Shown here: one piece after another, positions 25,850 through 34,620 of the stretch
Position numbering within the stretch: the first letter of the stretch is position 1
Layout of the letters: the number at the start of each line of letters is the position of its first letter
The notes under the pieces: generated by a model
What the model was told of the DNA's origin: nothing
Databases searched by the model: none
Seen by the model: the letters and a program-made list of their open reading frames with translations, nothing else
Position numbers and translations under genes: made by a program
Assembly: GCA_046291875.1 (NCBI GenBank)
Contig: JBKBSF010000014.1
Coordinates: 1 to 64,000 of the forward strand
From: SKVR01 sp046291875
GTDB lineage: Bacteria; Bacteroidota; Bacteroidia; Bacteroidales; UBA7960
Length of the DNA: 64,000 bases
Direction: 5' to 3'

Positions 25850-26284
25850 TTAAGACCCTTGTCCTGGCACCTCTAAAGGGTCAGCCATTTCGCTCACTGA
25901 GGGGTTTTCTGCAGGAGTGCCCTCCCTGTCTTTCGGAATGGTATTGCCTTTGGAGGGATCCTGGATTTTATCCTCCTTGTTTACACTTTCCTGAGCCCCC
26001 GCAGAAGGCTGCGTGGCAGTTTCTGCGGGTTGCGGATTGCCACTGGGCGCTGCTCCGGATCGGGTGCGGGGTTCTGCACTTACCGGTGCCGCCTGGGGTG
26101 TGGATTGTGGTGCAGCTTCCTCCGTAACGGCCGGGGCAACCTTTATCATTCCCCTGAGAGGAGTATCGGGTTGCAATACAAAGCTCAGTGCTGCAATGGC
26201 CAAAAAGCAAACCGCCAAGCCCGACAGAGAGAAAATCAACAATCTGATATTGCGTTTGCCAGAATCTGGATAGTTATTTTGCAT
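25850..26284 (-). CDS. Single-helix membrane protein with a Pro/Ala-rich disordered tail
   Basis: 144 residues. A short charged N-terminus (MQNNYPDSGKRNIR) is followed by one membrane helix (LLIFSLSGLAVCFLAIAALSFVL, residues 15-37) and a low-complexity Ala/Pro/Ser/Glu/Thr tail of about 100 residues. No domain is recognised. The layout suggests an inner-membrane anchor with a flexible periplasmic spacer. It begins 29 bases after the BamA/TamA-like gene, so it may share its transcript. The tail is compositionally simple, but the defined start, helix and operon position argue for a real gene. Confidence 0.55.
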   Translation of the reverse strand: MQNNYPDSGKRNIRLLIFSLSGLAVCFLAIAALSFVLQPDTPLRGMIKVAPAVTEEAAPQSTPQAAPVSAEPRTRSGAAPSGNPQPAETATQPSAGAQESVNKEDKIQDPSKGNTIPKDREGTPAENPSVSEMADPLEVPGQGS

Positions 26285-26313
26285 AAATCCGAAAGACCTA
26301 AAAAGTGAATATT

Positions 26314-27672
26314 CTAAAACAGGAAGTTCAGCCCGATGTACAAACCACCGCTGCCATCGCGTTTGTCGCGCGGAGTACCATAATCCACGGCCACAATGAA
26401 GTTTTCATTCATGGCAATTCTGAATCCGCCACCATAGGTAATATGCAACTTTTCCTGGTCGGTGAGGAAGAAATCGCTGAGCAACAAACCGTCCAGCTGA
26501 GCTGCAGAAGGTTTGTCGAAATCAATCTCTCTGATTACCTGTCCCATATCGGTAAAAGCATTCAATGCCAGGTAAATGTTTTGCTTAAACAGATCGAAAC
26601 GGACAAATTTCCATCGCAATTCAAAGTTTCCATAGGCTACAGCATCGCCTACTACGCGGTTGCGCAACATGCCACGCACGGTTTTGGAGCCTCCTACCCC
26701 ATCGGTATTGGATGAAGCAGAAAAGGAGTTGATCTGGTAGGGCTGCATAAAAAACGGCACATCGCCGGTAAGGGTTCCCTGGTAGTTCAGCCTGTAAGCA
26801 AAGGAAAGCACTTCGTCAACCAGTGTAAAATACTGGCGGTGCGTAGCTGAAATCTTGGTATAGCCGAAGTCTCCGTTGCCCAGAAAATCAGGAGCCACAA
26901 AAAAGACCACCTCCGACCAGATCCCTTTCATGGGATTGGGTTCGTTGTCGCGGGTATCGTAAACAGTACCCAGTTTCAGGTGGTTGGTCCATCCTCCATC
27001 CTTTTCATTGTCGCTAATGATCCCCCAATCAACATATCGGTCGTAAAGGCCAGGTACATCAGGCAAAAGATCATCACCCGATTTACCTTTGTTGAGCGCA
27101 TCAATATCTACAGAAGCCACCTGGTTGTTGAGGATACCAAACCCGGCCACCCAGCGCAATTCCCGGCCTCTGATGGGCCCCTGGAAGTCGGCAATAAACC
27201 GGAACATCTGGCGCTCATGCCGATAAAACATACGGGTAACATAATCGGCGTGGTTGTCGTCTTCCCAGTTGGCATTATAAACGGCATTGTAGCCATTGAA
27301 ACCATAAAAATCGAGGGCCTTCTCCGTAAAATAGCTCAGGTCGGAGGTAACCCTTATGCCGGGGATAAGAAACTCAGAATCGTAAAAAAGTCTGTTGATA
27401 CCACTCCCCTTGGTATAGCGGGATATTTCTGCATAAATGGAGTGTCTGTATTTGGGAAAGGTGGAGCCATCGCCATAATGGTAAAAATTTACCAACCCAC
27501 CATACTGAAAACCAAGGTCAGTATTGAAGGAAACAGCGGGTAATGCACCAAAGCCCCATCCGGTTTTTACAGGACGGTCAGGAATGCTGTCAGGTGAAGC
27601 CACAAGCACCGGACTTGTTAACACAAATGCCAAAACAAACATGGCAGCAAGCATTGCAGTTTTCTTTCTCAT
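26314..27672 (-). CDS. BamA/TamA (Omp85/surface antigen D15) family barrel protein
   Basis: 452 residues with a signal peptide (TAMLAAMFVLAFVLTSPVLVAS) and a 16-strand-type beta barrel ending in the aromatic sequence GGLYIGLNFLF. The bacterial surface antigen segment is visible as MKGIWSEVVFFVAPDFLG, SATHRQYFTLVDEVLSFAYR, VGGSKTVRGMLRNRVVGDAV (the conserved RG of lid loop 6) and NFELRWKFVRF. There are no N-terminal POTRA domains, so it is a stand-alone barrel as seen in many Bacteroidota, not BamA itself. Its role is unknown. Confidence 0.87.
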   Translation of the reverse strand: MRKKTAMLAAMFVLAFVLTSPVLVASPDSIPDRPVKTGWGFGALPAVSFNTDLGFQYGGLVNFYHYGDGSTFPKYRHSIYAEISRYTKGSGINRLFYDSEFLIPGIRVTSDLSYFTEKALDFYGFNGYNAVYNANWEDDNHADYVTRMFYRHERQMFRFIADFQGPIRGRELRWVAGFGILNNQVASVDIDALNKGKSGDDLLPDVPGLYDRYVDWGIISDNEKDGGWTNHLKLGTVYDTRDNEPNPMKGIWSEVVFFVAPDFLGNGDFGYTKISATHRQYFTLVDEVLSFAYRLNYQGTLTGDVPFFMQPYQINSFSASSNTDGVGGSKTVRGMLRNRVVGDAVAYGNFELRWKFVRFDLFKQNIYLALNAFTDMGQVIREIDFDKPSAAQLDGLLLSDFFLTDQEKLHITYGGGFRIAMNENFIVAVDYGTPRDKRDGSGGLYIGLNFLF

Positions 27673-28100
27673 AAAAAACAGGGTTTAGTTAAAGCAGCGT
27701 AAAGTTAAAATTTTTAACTATCCGAATTTCTATATTTTACGAAGGTTGCGTTTTAAATGTGATAAGAGGTTTCCTTGCCAGAACAAAGTAATGTAAAGCT
27801 TGTAGTTGAGCCGGATTGAAAGCTCTCCTGTGGTTCTGCTCCCCTTGTAGATTCATAGATTCAGGATTTGCAGAGCGTCGCGGAGTATTCACCTGACAGT
27901 TCGATGGATCACCGAAACAAGGTAGGTACAAAGAAAAACTTCAAAAACTTGTTATTTTTATTTAGACTGTTTCTAAATAATGTTTACATTTGCAACTGCA
28001 AACAGCAATCAAATCCAAGGGTTTGTTGCAGAAAAAATATTGTTAACTGAAATAGCGAAAATTCCTCAAGTTTTTAATCTCCTCCTAGATATGTAATGAG
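27673..28100. other. Intergenic region with a possible degraded ORF and a small-RNA promoter
   Basis: No intact gene is supported. The minus-strand frame 27737-27931 contains a protein-like segment (FNPAQLQALHYFVLARK) that may be a decayed small gene. The plus strand carries a promoter-like pair at 27961-27992 leading into the candidate RNA at 27999-28130. Confidence 0.45.
27961..27992 (+). promoter_or_regulatory. Promoter-like pair upstream of a candidate small RNA
   Basis: TACATTTG (27985-27992) is an exact TAnnTTTG box. TTTAG, a near match to TTTG, begins 24 bases upstream of it with 19 bases of spacing. No coding gene on the plus strand follows before the terminator at 28101-28130. Confidence 0.4.
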
Positions 28101-28130
28101 CAGGCAGACTAACCTCTGCCTGTTTTTTTT
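27999..28130 (+). ncRNA. Candidate small RNA of about 130 bases
   Basis: The predicted transcript begins about 7 bases after the TACATTTG box. It carries a 5' stem-loop (CTGCAA near 27995-28000 with TTGCAG near 28025-28030) and ends at a strong terminator. It contains no convincing reading frame. This is inference from promoter plus terminator only. Confidence 0.3.
28101..28130 (+). terminator. Plus-strand intrinsic terminator without an upstream coding gene
   Basis: CAGGCAG (28101-28107) pairs with CTGCCTG (28116-28122) and runs straight into a T run ending at 28130. Confidence 0.75.
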
Positions 28131-28134
28131 ACTG

Positions 28135-28169
28135 AAAAAGGCTGCCTGTATTACTACAGACAGCCTTTT
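28135..28169 (-). terminator. Terminator of the etf/acyl-CoA dehydrogenase operon
   Basis: AAAAGGCTG and CTGT on one side pair with ACAG and CAGCCTTTT on the other, with one mismatch. On the minus strand the hairpin exits into five T. It lies 20 bases after the acyl-CoA dehydrogenase stop. Confidence 0.7.
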
Positions 28170-28188
28170 GATGTTTAAGTTCTCAGGA

Positions 28189-29901
28189 TTATTCCCAGGT
28201 AATTTTGTAGGTTCCCAGGTTTTTCTCTTCGAAAGAACGGATAAATTCTGCGCGCGAAGCACACTCTGTTTTGGCCTTACGCACAAAGATCTCGAGAGAT
28301 CTGCGGTATTGCCCATCGCGGTGTGTATCTTGCAAAAGCAAGTAGCTCATGATGATATAGCCTGCCATTTCGACCAGTCTGCGAGCGTGAAAATCGATCA
28401 GTTCGGTATTTTTACCTTCATGCACCTGTTTGCCGAGCGCTTCAAAATCGTCGGTCAGTTCAACCAGGATCGACTTCAGGTATTCAAACTCCGGCTTCAC
28501 ATGTTGCTGTTCGTACTCGCGGATGAGTTTCAGGTAGGCACCATTGCCCACGGCACGGATAGCGGCAACCACCTGCAGCTGAGAGGTTCCCTCATAGATA
28601 TTGGTAATACGGGCATCACGGAAGAGTCTTTCCACCGGAAAGTCTTTCATGTATCCTGTACCGCCATGTACCTGCAGTGCATCGGAAGCAATCTCATTGC
28701 AATATTCGCTGGCAAAGAGTTTAAGCAGCGGGGTAAGTGCATCGGCAACACGGGTATGGTGCTTGGCATCGTTTCTTTCTTCGGGCTCCAGCTTGCGTTC
28801 TTCTTCAATGAAAGAATATGCTTTGTAGATATCAACATAGCGAGCGGTTTCGTAGAGCAATGAGCGGGCAGCATCAATTTTTGCACGCATCACAGAAAGC
28901 ATCTCGTATACAGCCGGATAGCTGATAATGGGTTTTCCGAACTGCTCACGTTCGTAGGCATATTTGATAGCTTCTCTGTAGGCAGCCTCTGCAATACCCA
29001 CTGATTGTGCACCTACGCCCAGTCGGGCAGAGTTCATCAGCGACATTACATACTTAATAAGACCCATTCGGCGTTCGCCCACCAGCTGCGCAGGAGCATC
29101 CTTAAACACCAGTTCGCAGGTTGGCGAACCTTTGATACCCAGTTTGTTTTCGATACGGCGGATGGTAACGGCTTTGTGCTTGCGGTCGTACACAAACAAC
29201 GAAAGTCCACGGCCATCGGTAGTGCCGGGCTCAGTACGAGCCAGTACCAGGCTGATATCGGCATCGCCGTTGGTGATGAAACGCTTCACACCATTGAGGA
29301 ACCATTGCTGTTTTTGCTCATCGTAGGTACCTTTGAGCTGTACGGCCTGCAGGTCGGATCCGGCATCAGGCTCGGTGAGGTCCATGGCAGCGGTGGCACC
29401 CTGGTTGAAACGGGGCAGAAATTCTTTTCTGATCTCTTCGTTGGCAAACTCGTGCAGAGTTTCGGCACAGTCCTGAAGCCCCCAGATATTGGCAAAACCG
29501 GCATCGGCTCTCGAAACCAACTCAGCGGCCATCACATAGGGCACCATGGCAAAGTTCAGTCCACCATATTCGCGTGGCAACGACATACCAATAAGGCCGG
29601 CCTTGGTGAGGGTATCATGGTTTTCCTGTGTACCGGGTGCATATACAACCTCATTGTTGATCAGTTGCGGACCATCATGGTCTACAGCTTCCGCATTGGG
29701 AGCAATGGTTTCCCCGCAAATCTCACCCACAATCTCCAGTACCTTGTCGTAGGAATCCAGTGCATCCTCATAGTCCTGGAATGCATAATCGTATTTGTCC
29801 TTATCGGCAAAATTTTTCTCTTTCAACCGGATGATCTTCTCCATCAGGTGATGCTTGAGGTGAAACTTCAAGCTGGGGTTATCTGTATAAAAATTTTCCA
29901 T
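28189..29901 (-). CDS. Acyl-CoA dehydrogenase
   Basis: A 570-residue FAD enzyme that introduces the alpha-beta double bond into acyl-CoA. Visible features are GLIGMSLPREYGGLNFAMVP, the flavin segment AAMDLTEPDAGSDLQAV and FITNGDADISLVLART, SARLGVGAQSVGIAEAAYRE, and LQVHGGTGYMKDFPVERLF followed by NIYEGTSQLQ with the catalytic-base glutamate of the YEGT motif. It is longer than the 380-residue short-chain enzymes because of a C-terminal helical extension of about 130 residues, as in several Bacteroidota members. It is last in the etfB-etfA operon, so EtfAB is its likely electron acceptor. Confidence 0.95.
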   Translation of the reverse strand: MENFYTDNPSLKFHLKHHLMEKIIRLKEKNFADKDKYDYAFQDYEDALDSYDKVLEIVGEICGETIAPNAEAVDHDGPQLINNEVVYAPGTQENHDTLTKAGLIGMSLPREYGGLNFAMVPYVMAAELVSRADAGFANIWGLQDCAETLHEFANEEIRKEFLPRFNQGATAAMDLTEPDAGSDLQAVQLKGTYDEQKQQWFLNGVKRFITNGDADISLVLARTEPGTTDGRGLSLFVYDRKHKAVTIRRIENKLGIKGSPTCELVFKDAPAQLVGERRMGLIKYVMSLMNSARLGVGAQSVGIAEAAYREAIKYAYEREQFGKPIISYPAVYEMLSVMRAKIDAARSLLYETARYVDIYKAYSFIEEERKLEPEERNDAKHHTRVADALTPLLKLFASEYCNEIASDALQVHGGTGYMKDFPVERLFRDARITNIYEGTSQLQVVAAIRAVGNGAYLKLIREYEQQHVKPEFEYLKSILVELTDDFEALGKQVHEGKNTELIDFHARRLVEMAGYIIMSYLLLQDTHRDGQYRRSLEIFVRKAKTECASRAEFIRSFEEKNLGTYKITWE

Positions 29902-29949
29902 TTTTTGTTCTTTTAGTCAATTTGTCCCTAAGTAAGCGAACCATTCAAA

Positions 29950-30969
29950 TTACTTTGAATTTTGTTTGTAGAATTTGATCATTTTGGGGATGATGTCTTC
30001 CACATTACCAATGATCACATAATCGGCGATCTGGTTGATGGGTGCTTTGGGATCGTTGTTGATAGAAATGATTTTGGCCGATTCGTTCATACCGGCAGTA
30101 TGCTGCACCGCCCCCGATATACCGCAAGCGATATAGAGTTTGGGGCGCACGGTGATACCTGTTTGCCCCACCTGACGGGCATGGTCTACAAAACCGGCAT
30201 CTACAGCAGCACGTGAGGCTCCCACTTCTCCTCCCAGCAAATCTGCCAGTTCGAAAAGAAGATCGAAATTGTCTTTAGAACCTACACCATATCCACCCGA
30301 TACGATAATTTGTGAGTTTTTGATATTTACCTTCTGCTTCTCAATATGTCTTTCAATGATCTCAACCGCCATAAGGCTTTCGTTGAGTATGGTATCCACA
30401 TTGATCTGCTTGATCTCGCCGTGGTAAGTGGCATTGAAAATCTCCTTTTTCATCACCCCTTCGCGCACGGTTGCCATTTGTGGCCGTGTATCGGGGTTGA
30501 TGATGGTGGCAATGATGTTTCCACCGAAGGCCGGACGGATCTGGTAAAGCAGATTTTTATACTCTTTTCCGGTTTTGTTTTCGGTATGGTCGCCAAAAAC
30601 AAGGCTGGTGCAGTCGGCCGTAAGACCACACTTGAGAGAAGATGCCACGCGGGGGGCCAGGTCGCGACCCACAGAGGTGGCTCCAAAGAGAGCAATTTCG
30701 GGTTGCTCCTGCTTAAAGAGATTTACGATGATCTCTGTATGAGGAAGGGTAAGATAGGGATACAAACGCGAGTTGTCGGCCATGTGGATCACATCCACAC
30801 CATAGGGAAAGATTTGCTTTTCAATCCCTTTGAGGTTGTGGCCTATTACGATTGCTTCCAGTTTGCGGTCGATTTCGTTGGCGAGCTTACGCCCCTTGGT
30901 AAGGAGTTCAAGGCTCACCTCTGCAACATGACCGTCTTCGATTTCGCAATAAACAAATATATTATTCAC
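29950..30969 (-). CDS. etfA: Electron transfer flavoprotein, alpha subunit
   Basis: 339 residues from a GTG start (GTG-AAT-AAT). The C-terminal FAD-binding domain is complete: IIVSGGYGVGSKDNFDLLFE, LGGEVGASRAAVDAGFVDHA, VGQTGITVRPKLYIACGISG, AVQHTAGM, and SINNDPKAPINQIADYVIIG. With EtfB it forms a heterodimer that passes electrons from acyl-CoA dehydrogenase onward. It begins 33 bases after etfB and is followed by the dehydrogenase gene after 48 bases. Confidence 0.96.
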   Translation of the reverse strand: MNNIFVYCEIEDGHVAEVSLELLTKGRKLANEIDRKLEAIVIGHNLKGIEKQIFPYGVDVIHMADNSRLYPYLTLPHTEIIVNLFKQEQPEIALFGATSVGRDLAPRVASSLKCGLTADCTSLVFGDHTENKTGKEYKNLLYQIRPAFGGNIIATIINPDTRPQMATVREGVMKKEIFNATYHGEIKQINVDTILNESLMAVEIIERHIEKQKVNIKNSQIIVSGGYGVGSKDNFDLLFELADLLGGEVGASRAAVDAGFVDHARQVGQTGITVRPKLYIACGISGAVQHTAGMNESAKIISINNDPKAPINQIADYVIIGNVEDIIPKMIKFYKQNSK

Positions 30970-31002
30970 GGTAAAGATTTTTTCGTTAATGACTGCTTAA
31001 GC

Positions 31003-31872
31003 TTAGCCGATCACGTGGCTGTCGATGAGTTCTTTCATCAGGAAATCGATATCCTTGTCGCTGGGGGTAAGCTCCACAGAGTCTTTGCGTGCCAGCACAA
31101 CATTTTCGATTTTCTTTACTTTGGTGGGAGAACCCGATAATCCCAGGTATTGCACATCGGCGTCGAGGTCGGCCACACTCCACTCTTCGATACGCAGGTA
31201 GGGCTTATTGGTCATCATTTCGGTGTAGTCCTTGGTTTCCTCCTGTAGTTCGGATACCGTGCGGGCATGCTTAAACTTCATGAGCAGTTTGGCATGGCGT
31301 GGACGACAAGCGGGAGCCGAGCTGTGCACGGTAATAAGCAGCGGAGTTTTTCCTTTTACTACCTCCACCCCGCGCTCAAGCCTTCTTTTGATGATCAGCT
31401 CATCCTGGTTGATCTCAAGCACCTCTTCGCAGTAAGTAACCTGGGGGATATTGAGTTTCTCTGCCACCTGGGGTCCTACCTGAGCGGTATCGCCATCGAT
31501 GGCCTGGCGGCCGGCAATTACCAGATGGGGCTGCAACTTCTTCACTGCCAAAGAAATGGCATAAGAAGTGGCAAGGGTGTCAGAACCGGCAAACTTGCGG
31601 TCGGTGATCAGGTAACCGCTATCGGCACCTCTGTACATGGCCTCACGAATAATTTCGGCGGCACGGGGGGGGCCCATGGTCAGGATAATGATCTCCACAT
31701 CATCCTTGCGGTCTTTGATCCTCAGCGCCTGCTCCAATGCATGCAGATCTTCAGGGTTGAAGATGGCCGGCAATGCGCTGCGGTTTACAGTACCATCGGC
31801 CTTCATGGCGTCCTTACCCACATTGCGGGTATCTGGCACTTGCTTGGCTAAAACAACAATTCTAAAACTCAT
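31003..31872 (-). CDS. etfB: Electron transfer flavoprotein, beta subunit
   Basis: 289 residues, slightly longer than the usual approximately 255. The ETF-beta signature is clear: VVLAKQVPDTRNVG at the start, FNPEDLHALEQALRIKD, MGPPRAAEIIREAMYRGAD, AGRQAIDGDTAQVGPQVAEKL and ERGVEVVKGKTPLLITV. It is the first gene of the etfB-etfA-acyl-CoA dehydrogenase operon, with a well-formed promoter directly upstream. Confidence 0.96.
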   Translation of the reverse strand: MSFRIVVLAKQVPDTRNVGKDAMKADGTVNRSALPAIFNPEDLHALEQALRIKDRKDDVEIIILTMGPPRAAEIIREAMYRGADSGYLITDRKFAGSDTLATSYAISLAVKKLQPHLVIAGRQAIDGDTAQVGPQVAEKLNIPQVTYCEEVLEINQDELIIKRRLERGVEVVKGKTPLLITVHSSAPACRPRHAKLLMKFKHARTVSELQEETKDYTEMMTNKPYLRIEEWSVADLDADVQYLGLSGSPTKVKKIENVVLARKDSVELTPSDKDIDFLMKELIDSHVIG

Positions 31873-31922
31873 GAATCTTGGGTTTTCTTGATTAGTTAGT
31901 TTACATAAATTTTTTCCCGCGG

Positions 31923-31955
31923 CAAATATAGAAAAATAATCGGAAAACAGACAAA
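31923..31955 (-). promoter_or_regulatory. Promoter of the etfB-etfA-acyl-CoA dehydrogenase operon
   Basis: Read on the minus strand: TTTG (31955-31952), 21 bases of spacing, then TATATTTG (31930-31923), 50 bases before the etfB ATG. Both boxes match the Bacteroidota consensus. Confidence 0.7.
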
Positions 31956-31978
31956 ACGCCTACAATCCTTATTTTCAA

Positions 31979-32827
31979 CTATTTACCCTTCGCCTTGTCG
32001 TCGCAATCTCCCTGACAGGTGAAACAATCGTTTATGAGCGTATCGCTGATACCCATGGTTGAATAACCTCCATCGTGGAAAAGGTTTTGCATGGTAACCA
32101 TACGTGTGAAATCAGAGAACAGGGTAATACAATAATCAGCACACTGATCGGAAGTAGCATTGCCCAGAGGCGACATGCAATTGGCATAAGAATAGAATGC
32201 ATCGAAACCGCCTACTCCTTTACCGGCAGTGGTAATGGTGGGCGACTGAGAAACGGTATTTACCCTTACTTTGCGCTTTTTGCCATAATGATACCCGAAG
32301 CTGCGTGCAATGGATTCCAGCATGGCTTTGGCCTGGGCCATATCGCTGTAGGAAGAATAGGTACGTTGGGCGGCAATGTATGAGAGTGCCACCACGCTGC
32401 CCCATTCGTTGATGGCGTCCATCTGGTAAGCTGCCTGCAATACCTTATGCAGTGAAATGGCTGAAACATCAAGGGTTTTATTGAGGTAATCGTAATTCAG
32501 ATCGGTGTAGTGCAGTCCTTTGCGAACATTGGGCGACATCCCTACAGAATGCAATATAAAATCAAGTTTACCACCCAGTATCTTCATACTTTCCTGCAGC
32601 AGGTTTTCAATTTCATCAAATTGTGTGATGTCGGCAGGCACAACTTCGGCCCCGGTTTTTTCTCCAAGCCTGAAGATATCGCCTTTACGCAACGCAATGG
32701 GTGCATTGGTGAGTACAAATGTGGCTCCTTCTGCCTTGGCTTTTTCGGCTACTTTCCAGGCGATAGAATTTTCATCCAGTGCGCCGAAAATAATGCCTTT
32801 CTTTCCTTTTAAGAGATTGTGTCCCAT
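31979..32827 (-). CDS. fabI: Enoyl-ACP reductase FabI with a cysteine-rich tail
   Basis: 282 residues of the short-chain dehydrogenase type that reduces enoyl-ACP in the last step of each fatty-acid elongation round. The cofactor segment KGIIFGALDENSIAWKVAEK and the catalytic set SYSDMAQAKAML (Tyr, Met at +3, Lys at +7) are intact. The C-terminus is unusual: after the normal end of the fold it carries NDCFTCQGDC followed by a Lys/Asp tail, a CxxCxxxC pattern I would not expect in FabI. The gene starts 7 bases after recN, placing it at the end of the bamD-rpoZ-coaBC-DUF4835-recN string. Confidence 0.94.
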   Translation of the reverse strand: MGHNLLKGKKGIIFGALDENSIAWKVAEKAKAEGATFVLTNAPIALRKGDIFRLGEKTGAEVVPADITQFDEIENLLQESMKILGGKLDFILHSVGMSPNVRKGLHYTDLNYDYLNKTLDVSAISLHKVLQAAYQMDAINEWGSVVALSYIAAQRTYSSYSDMAQAKAMLESIARSFGYHYGKKRKVRVNTVSQSPTITTAGKGVGGFDAFYSYANCMSPLGNATSDQCADYCITLFSDFTRMVTMQNLFHDGGYSTMGISDTLINDCFTCQGDCDDKAKGK

Positions 32828-32834
32828 TTTATTA

Positions 32835-34508
32835 CTAATTTTTGTGAATACTCTGTTTTTGAATTAACTCTTGTGCAGCTTGTAAAACACTGCTGCTGGG
32901 GTTGTCTCCTCCCAGCATTTTTGCTATCTCCACTACCCTCTCCTGCGTGTCAACACGTCGGACGAGAGTTTTTGTATGTTTATTTTCTGTTTTCTTGTAC
33001 ACGATAAAATGTCTGTCGCCTTTGGCCGCTACCTGCGGAAGGTGTGTTATAGAAATCACCTGCATGCTTTGACCTATCTTCTCGAGGATCGTACCCATCT
33101 TAAAGCCAATCTCACCCGATACACCGGTATCAATTTCATCGAAGATGATGGTGGGTAAGAGGTTTTTCATGGAGATGACCGATTTGATGGCGAGCATAAG
33201 CCTTGAGAGTTCTCCTCCCGAAGCCACCTTCTCCAGGTTCTGGGGTTGAGCGCCCAGGTTGGCAGAGAAAAGAAACTCCAGCTCATCGCTGCCACGGGGA
33301 GTAACATCGGGGGTCGGGGTTTGCTTCACCACGAAACGGGCGTTGGGCATTCCCAGCTCTTTCAACAGGGCGCAGATCTGGTTTTCCAGCTTCGGAACAG
33401 CTTTTTTGCGACGTTCAGAAATGGCACCTGCCTGCACTACCAGCTTTTCGCGAATGGAATTGCTCTGTAGCTGCAAGCGGGCAATCTCCTCCTCCAGCGA
33501 TTCAAAGCCGTTGATCTTCAGAAAATAATCCTCACGAATGCTGATGAGTTCGCTCATATCAGCGGCATTGTGTTTATGCATGAGTTTCTGAAGCAGGTCG
33601 TAGCGTTGCTGAAGCTCCATTTGCCTGCGCGGATCATCGGCAATATCTTCCTTGCGCCGGCTCACCTCCATGGCTATATCTTTCAGCTCAATCTCTGCTG
33701 ACTGCAACCGCTGAAACAACTCCTCAAAGGAGTTGCTGAACCGGGTCAGCGACCGGAAAAGCTGTGCTGTTTCGGCCAGCAAAGAAAGGGTATTGCCCGG
33801 CTGCGACTGAAGCAGAAAATCGGCCTTTTCCAGATTATTACGTATCTCGGCGGCATGCGAGAGGATCTCCAGCTCGCTTTCCAGCTCACCAAATTCATCT
33901 TCGCTCAAGGCTGCCTTAAACAGCTCATCGTACTGAAACCGGAAATAATCAAGATCGGTACGGACCTGCTTTTCCTGTTCCTGCAATTGCAGCAAGGTAC
34001 GGTTTACTCTGGCGAGCTCCTGGTATTGAATCTGGTAGGCAGAAAGCAATTCGGCATTGGAAGCAAAGGCATCCAGCACCTGGAAGCGGAAATCAGATTG
34101 GCCCACCACCAGGTTTTGATGTTGCGAATGGATATCGATGAGTTTTTCTGCAAGTTCTTTCATCACCGGCAGATTTACGGGTGTATCGTTGATAAAGGCA
34201 CGCGATTTTCCCTGCGGAGTAATCTCTCTGCGAAAGATGGCCACCGGATCATAATCCAGCTCGTTCTGCTCAAAAAAACCTTTCAGGTTAAGGTTTTGGA
34301 TATGGAAAGTGCCTTCGATAATGCACTTTTTTTCCTGGTCGAGCAGCACACGGGTATCGGCCCTCTGCCCCAGTATCATACCCAGGGCACCCAGCAGGAT
34401 AGATTTTCCTGCGCCGGTTTCTCCGGTAATAATGGTAAGGCCCGAATCAAAACTGATGTCCAGTTTTTCGATCAGGGCATAATTCTCAATCAGGAGACTT
34501 TTAAGCAT
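32835..34508 (-). CDS. recN: DNA repair protein RecN
   Basis: 557 residues from the ATG at 34508 (Met-Leu-Lys-Ser-Leu). It is an SMC-like ATPase used in double-strand break repair. Walker A is in TIITGETGAGKSILLGALG near residue 30, a long coiled-coil middle follows, then the signature ASGGELSRLMLAIKSV and Walker B PTIIFDEIDTGVSGE, and ISITHLPQVAAKGDRHF. Length and layout are normal. The fabI gene follows after 7 bases. Confidence 0.96.
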   Translation of the reverse strand: MLKSLLIENYALIEKLDISFDSGLTIITGETGAGKSILLGALGMILGQRADTRVLLDQEKKCIIEGTFHIQNLNLKGFFEQNELDYDPVAIFRREITPQGKSRAFINDTPVNLPVMKELAEKLIDIHSQHQNLVVGQSDFRFQVLDAFASNAELLSAYQIQYQELARVNRTLLQLQEQEKQVRTDLDYFRFQYDELFKAALSEDEFGELESELEILSHAAEIRNNLEKADFLLQSQPGNTLSLLAETAQLFRSLTRFSNSFEELFQRLQSAEIELKDIAMEVSRRKEDIADDPRRQMELQQRYDLLQKLMHKHNAADMSELISIREDYFLKINGFESLEEEIARLQLQSNSIREKLVVQAGAISERRKKAVPKLENQICALLKELGMPNARFVVKQTPTPDVTPRGSDELEFLFSANLGAQPQNLEKVASGGELSRLMLAIKSVISMKNLLPTIIFDEIDTGVSGEIGFKMGTILEKIGQSMQVISITHLPQVAAKGDRHFIVYKKTENKHTKTLVRRVDTQERVVEIAKMLGGDNPSSSVLQAAQELIQKQSIHKN

Positions 34509-34620
34509 AGGGGTCCGTTGCAAAAATATCAGCGAAGCGACAAAGTTACGAAACTTTGCGAAACACAGGGCTCAGGCAAGGAGATGGGATAAAAATTAAA
34601 CAATTGTTCGCCGGGTAAGG

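Noticed and set aside
27868..28050. 60-codon plus-strand frame
   Set aside because: Low-complexity, Asn/Phe/Cys-rich translation; its first part lies opposite the possible decayed gene and its last part inside the candidate RNA.
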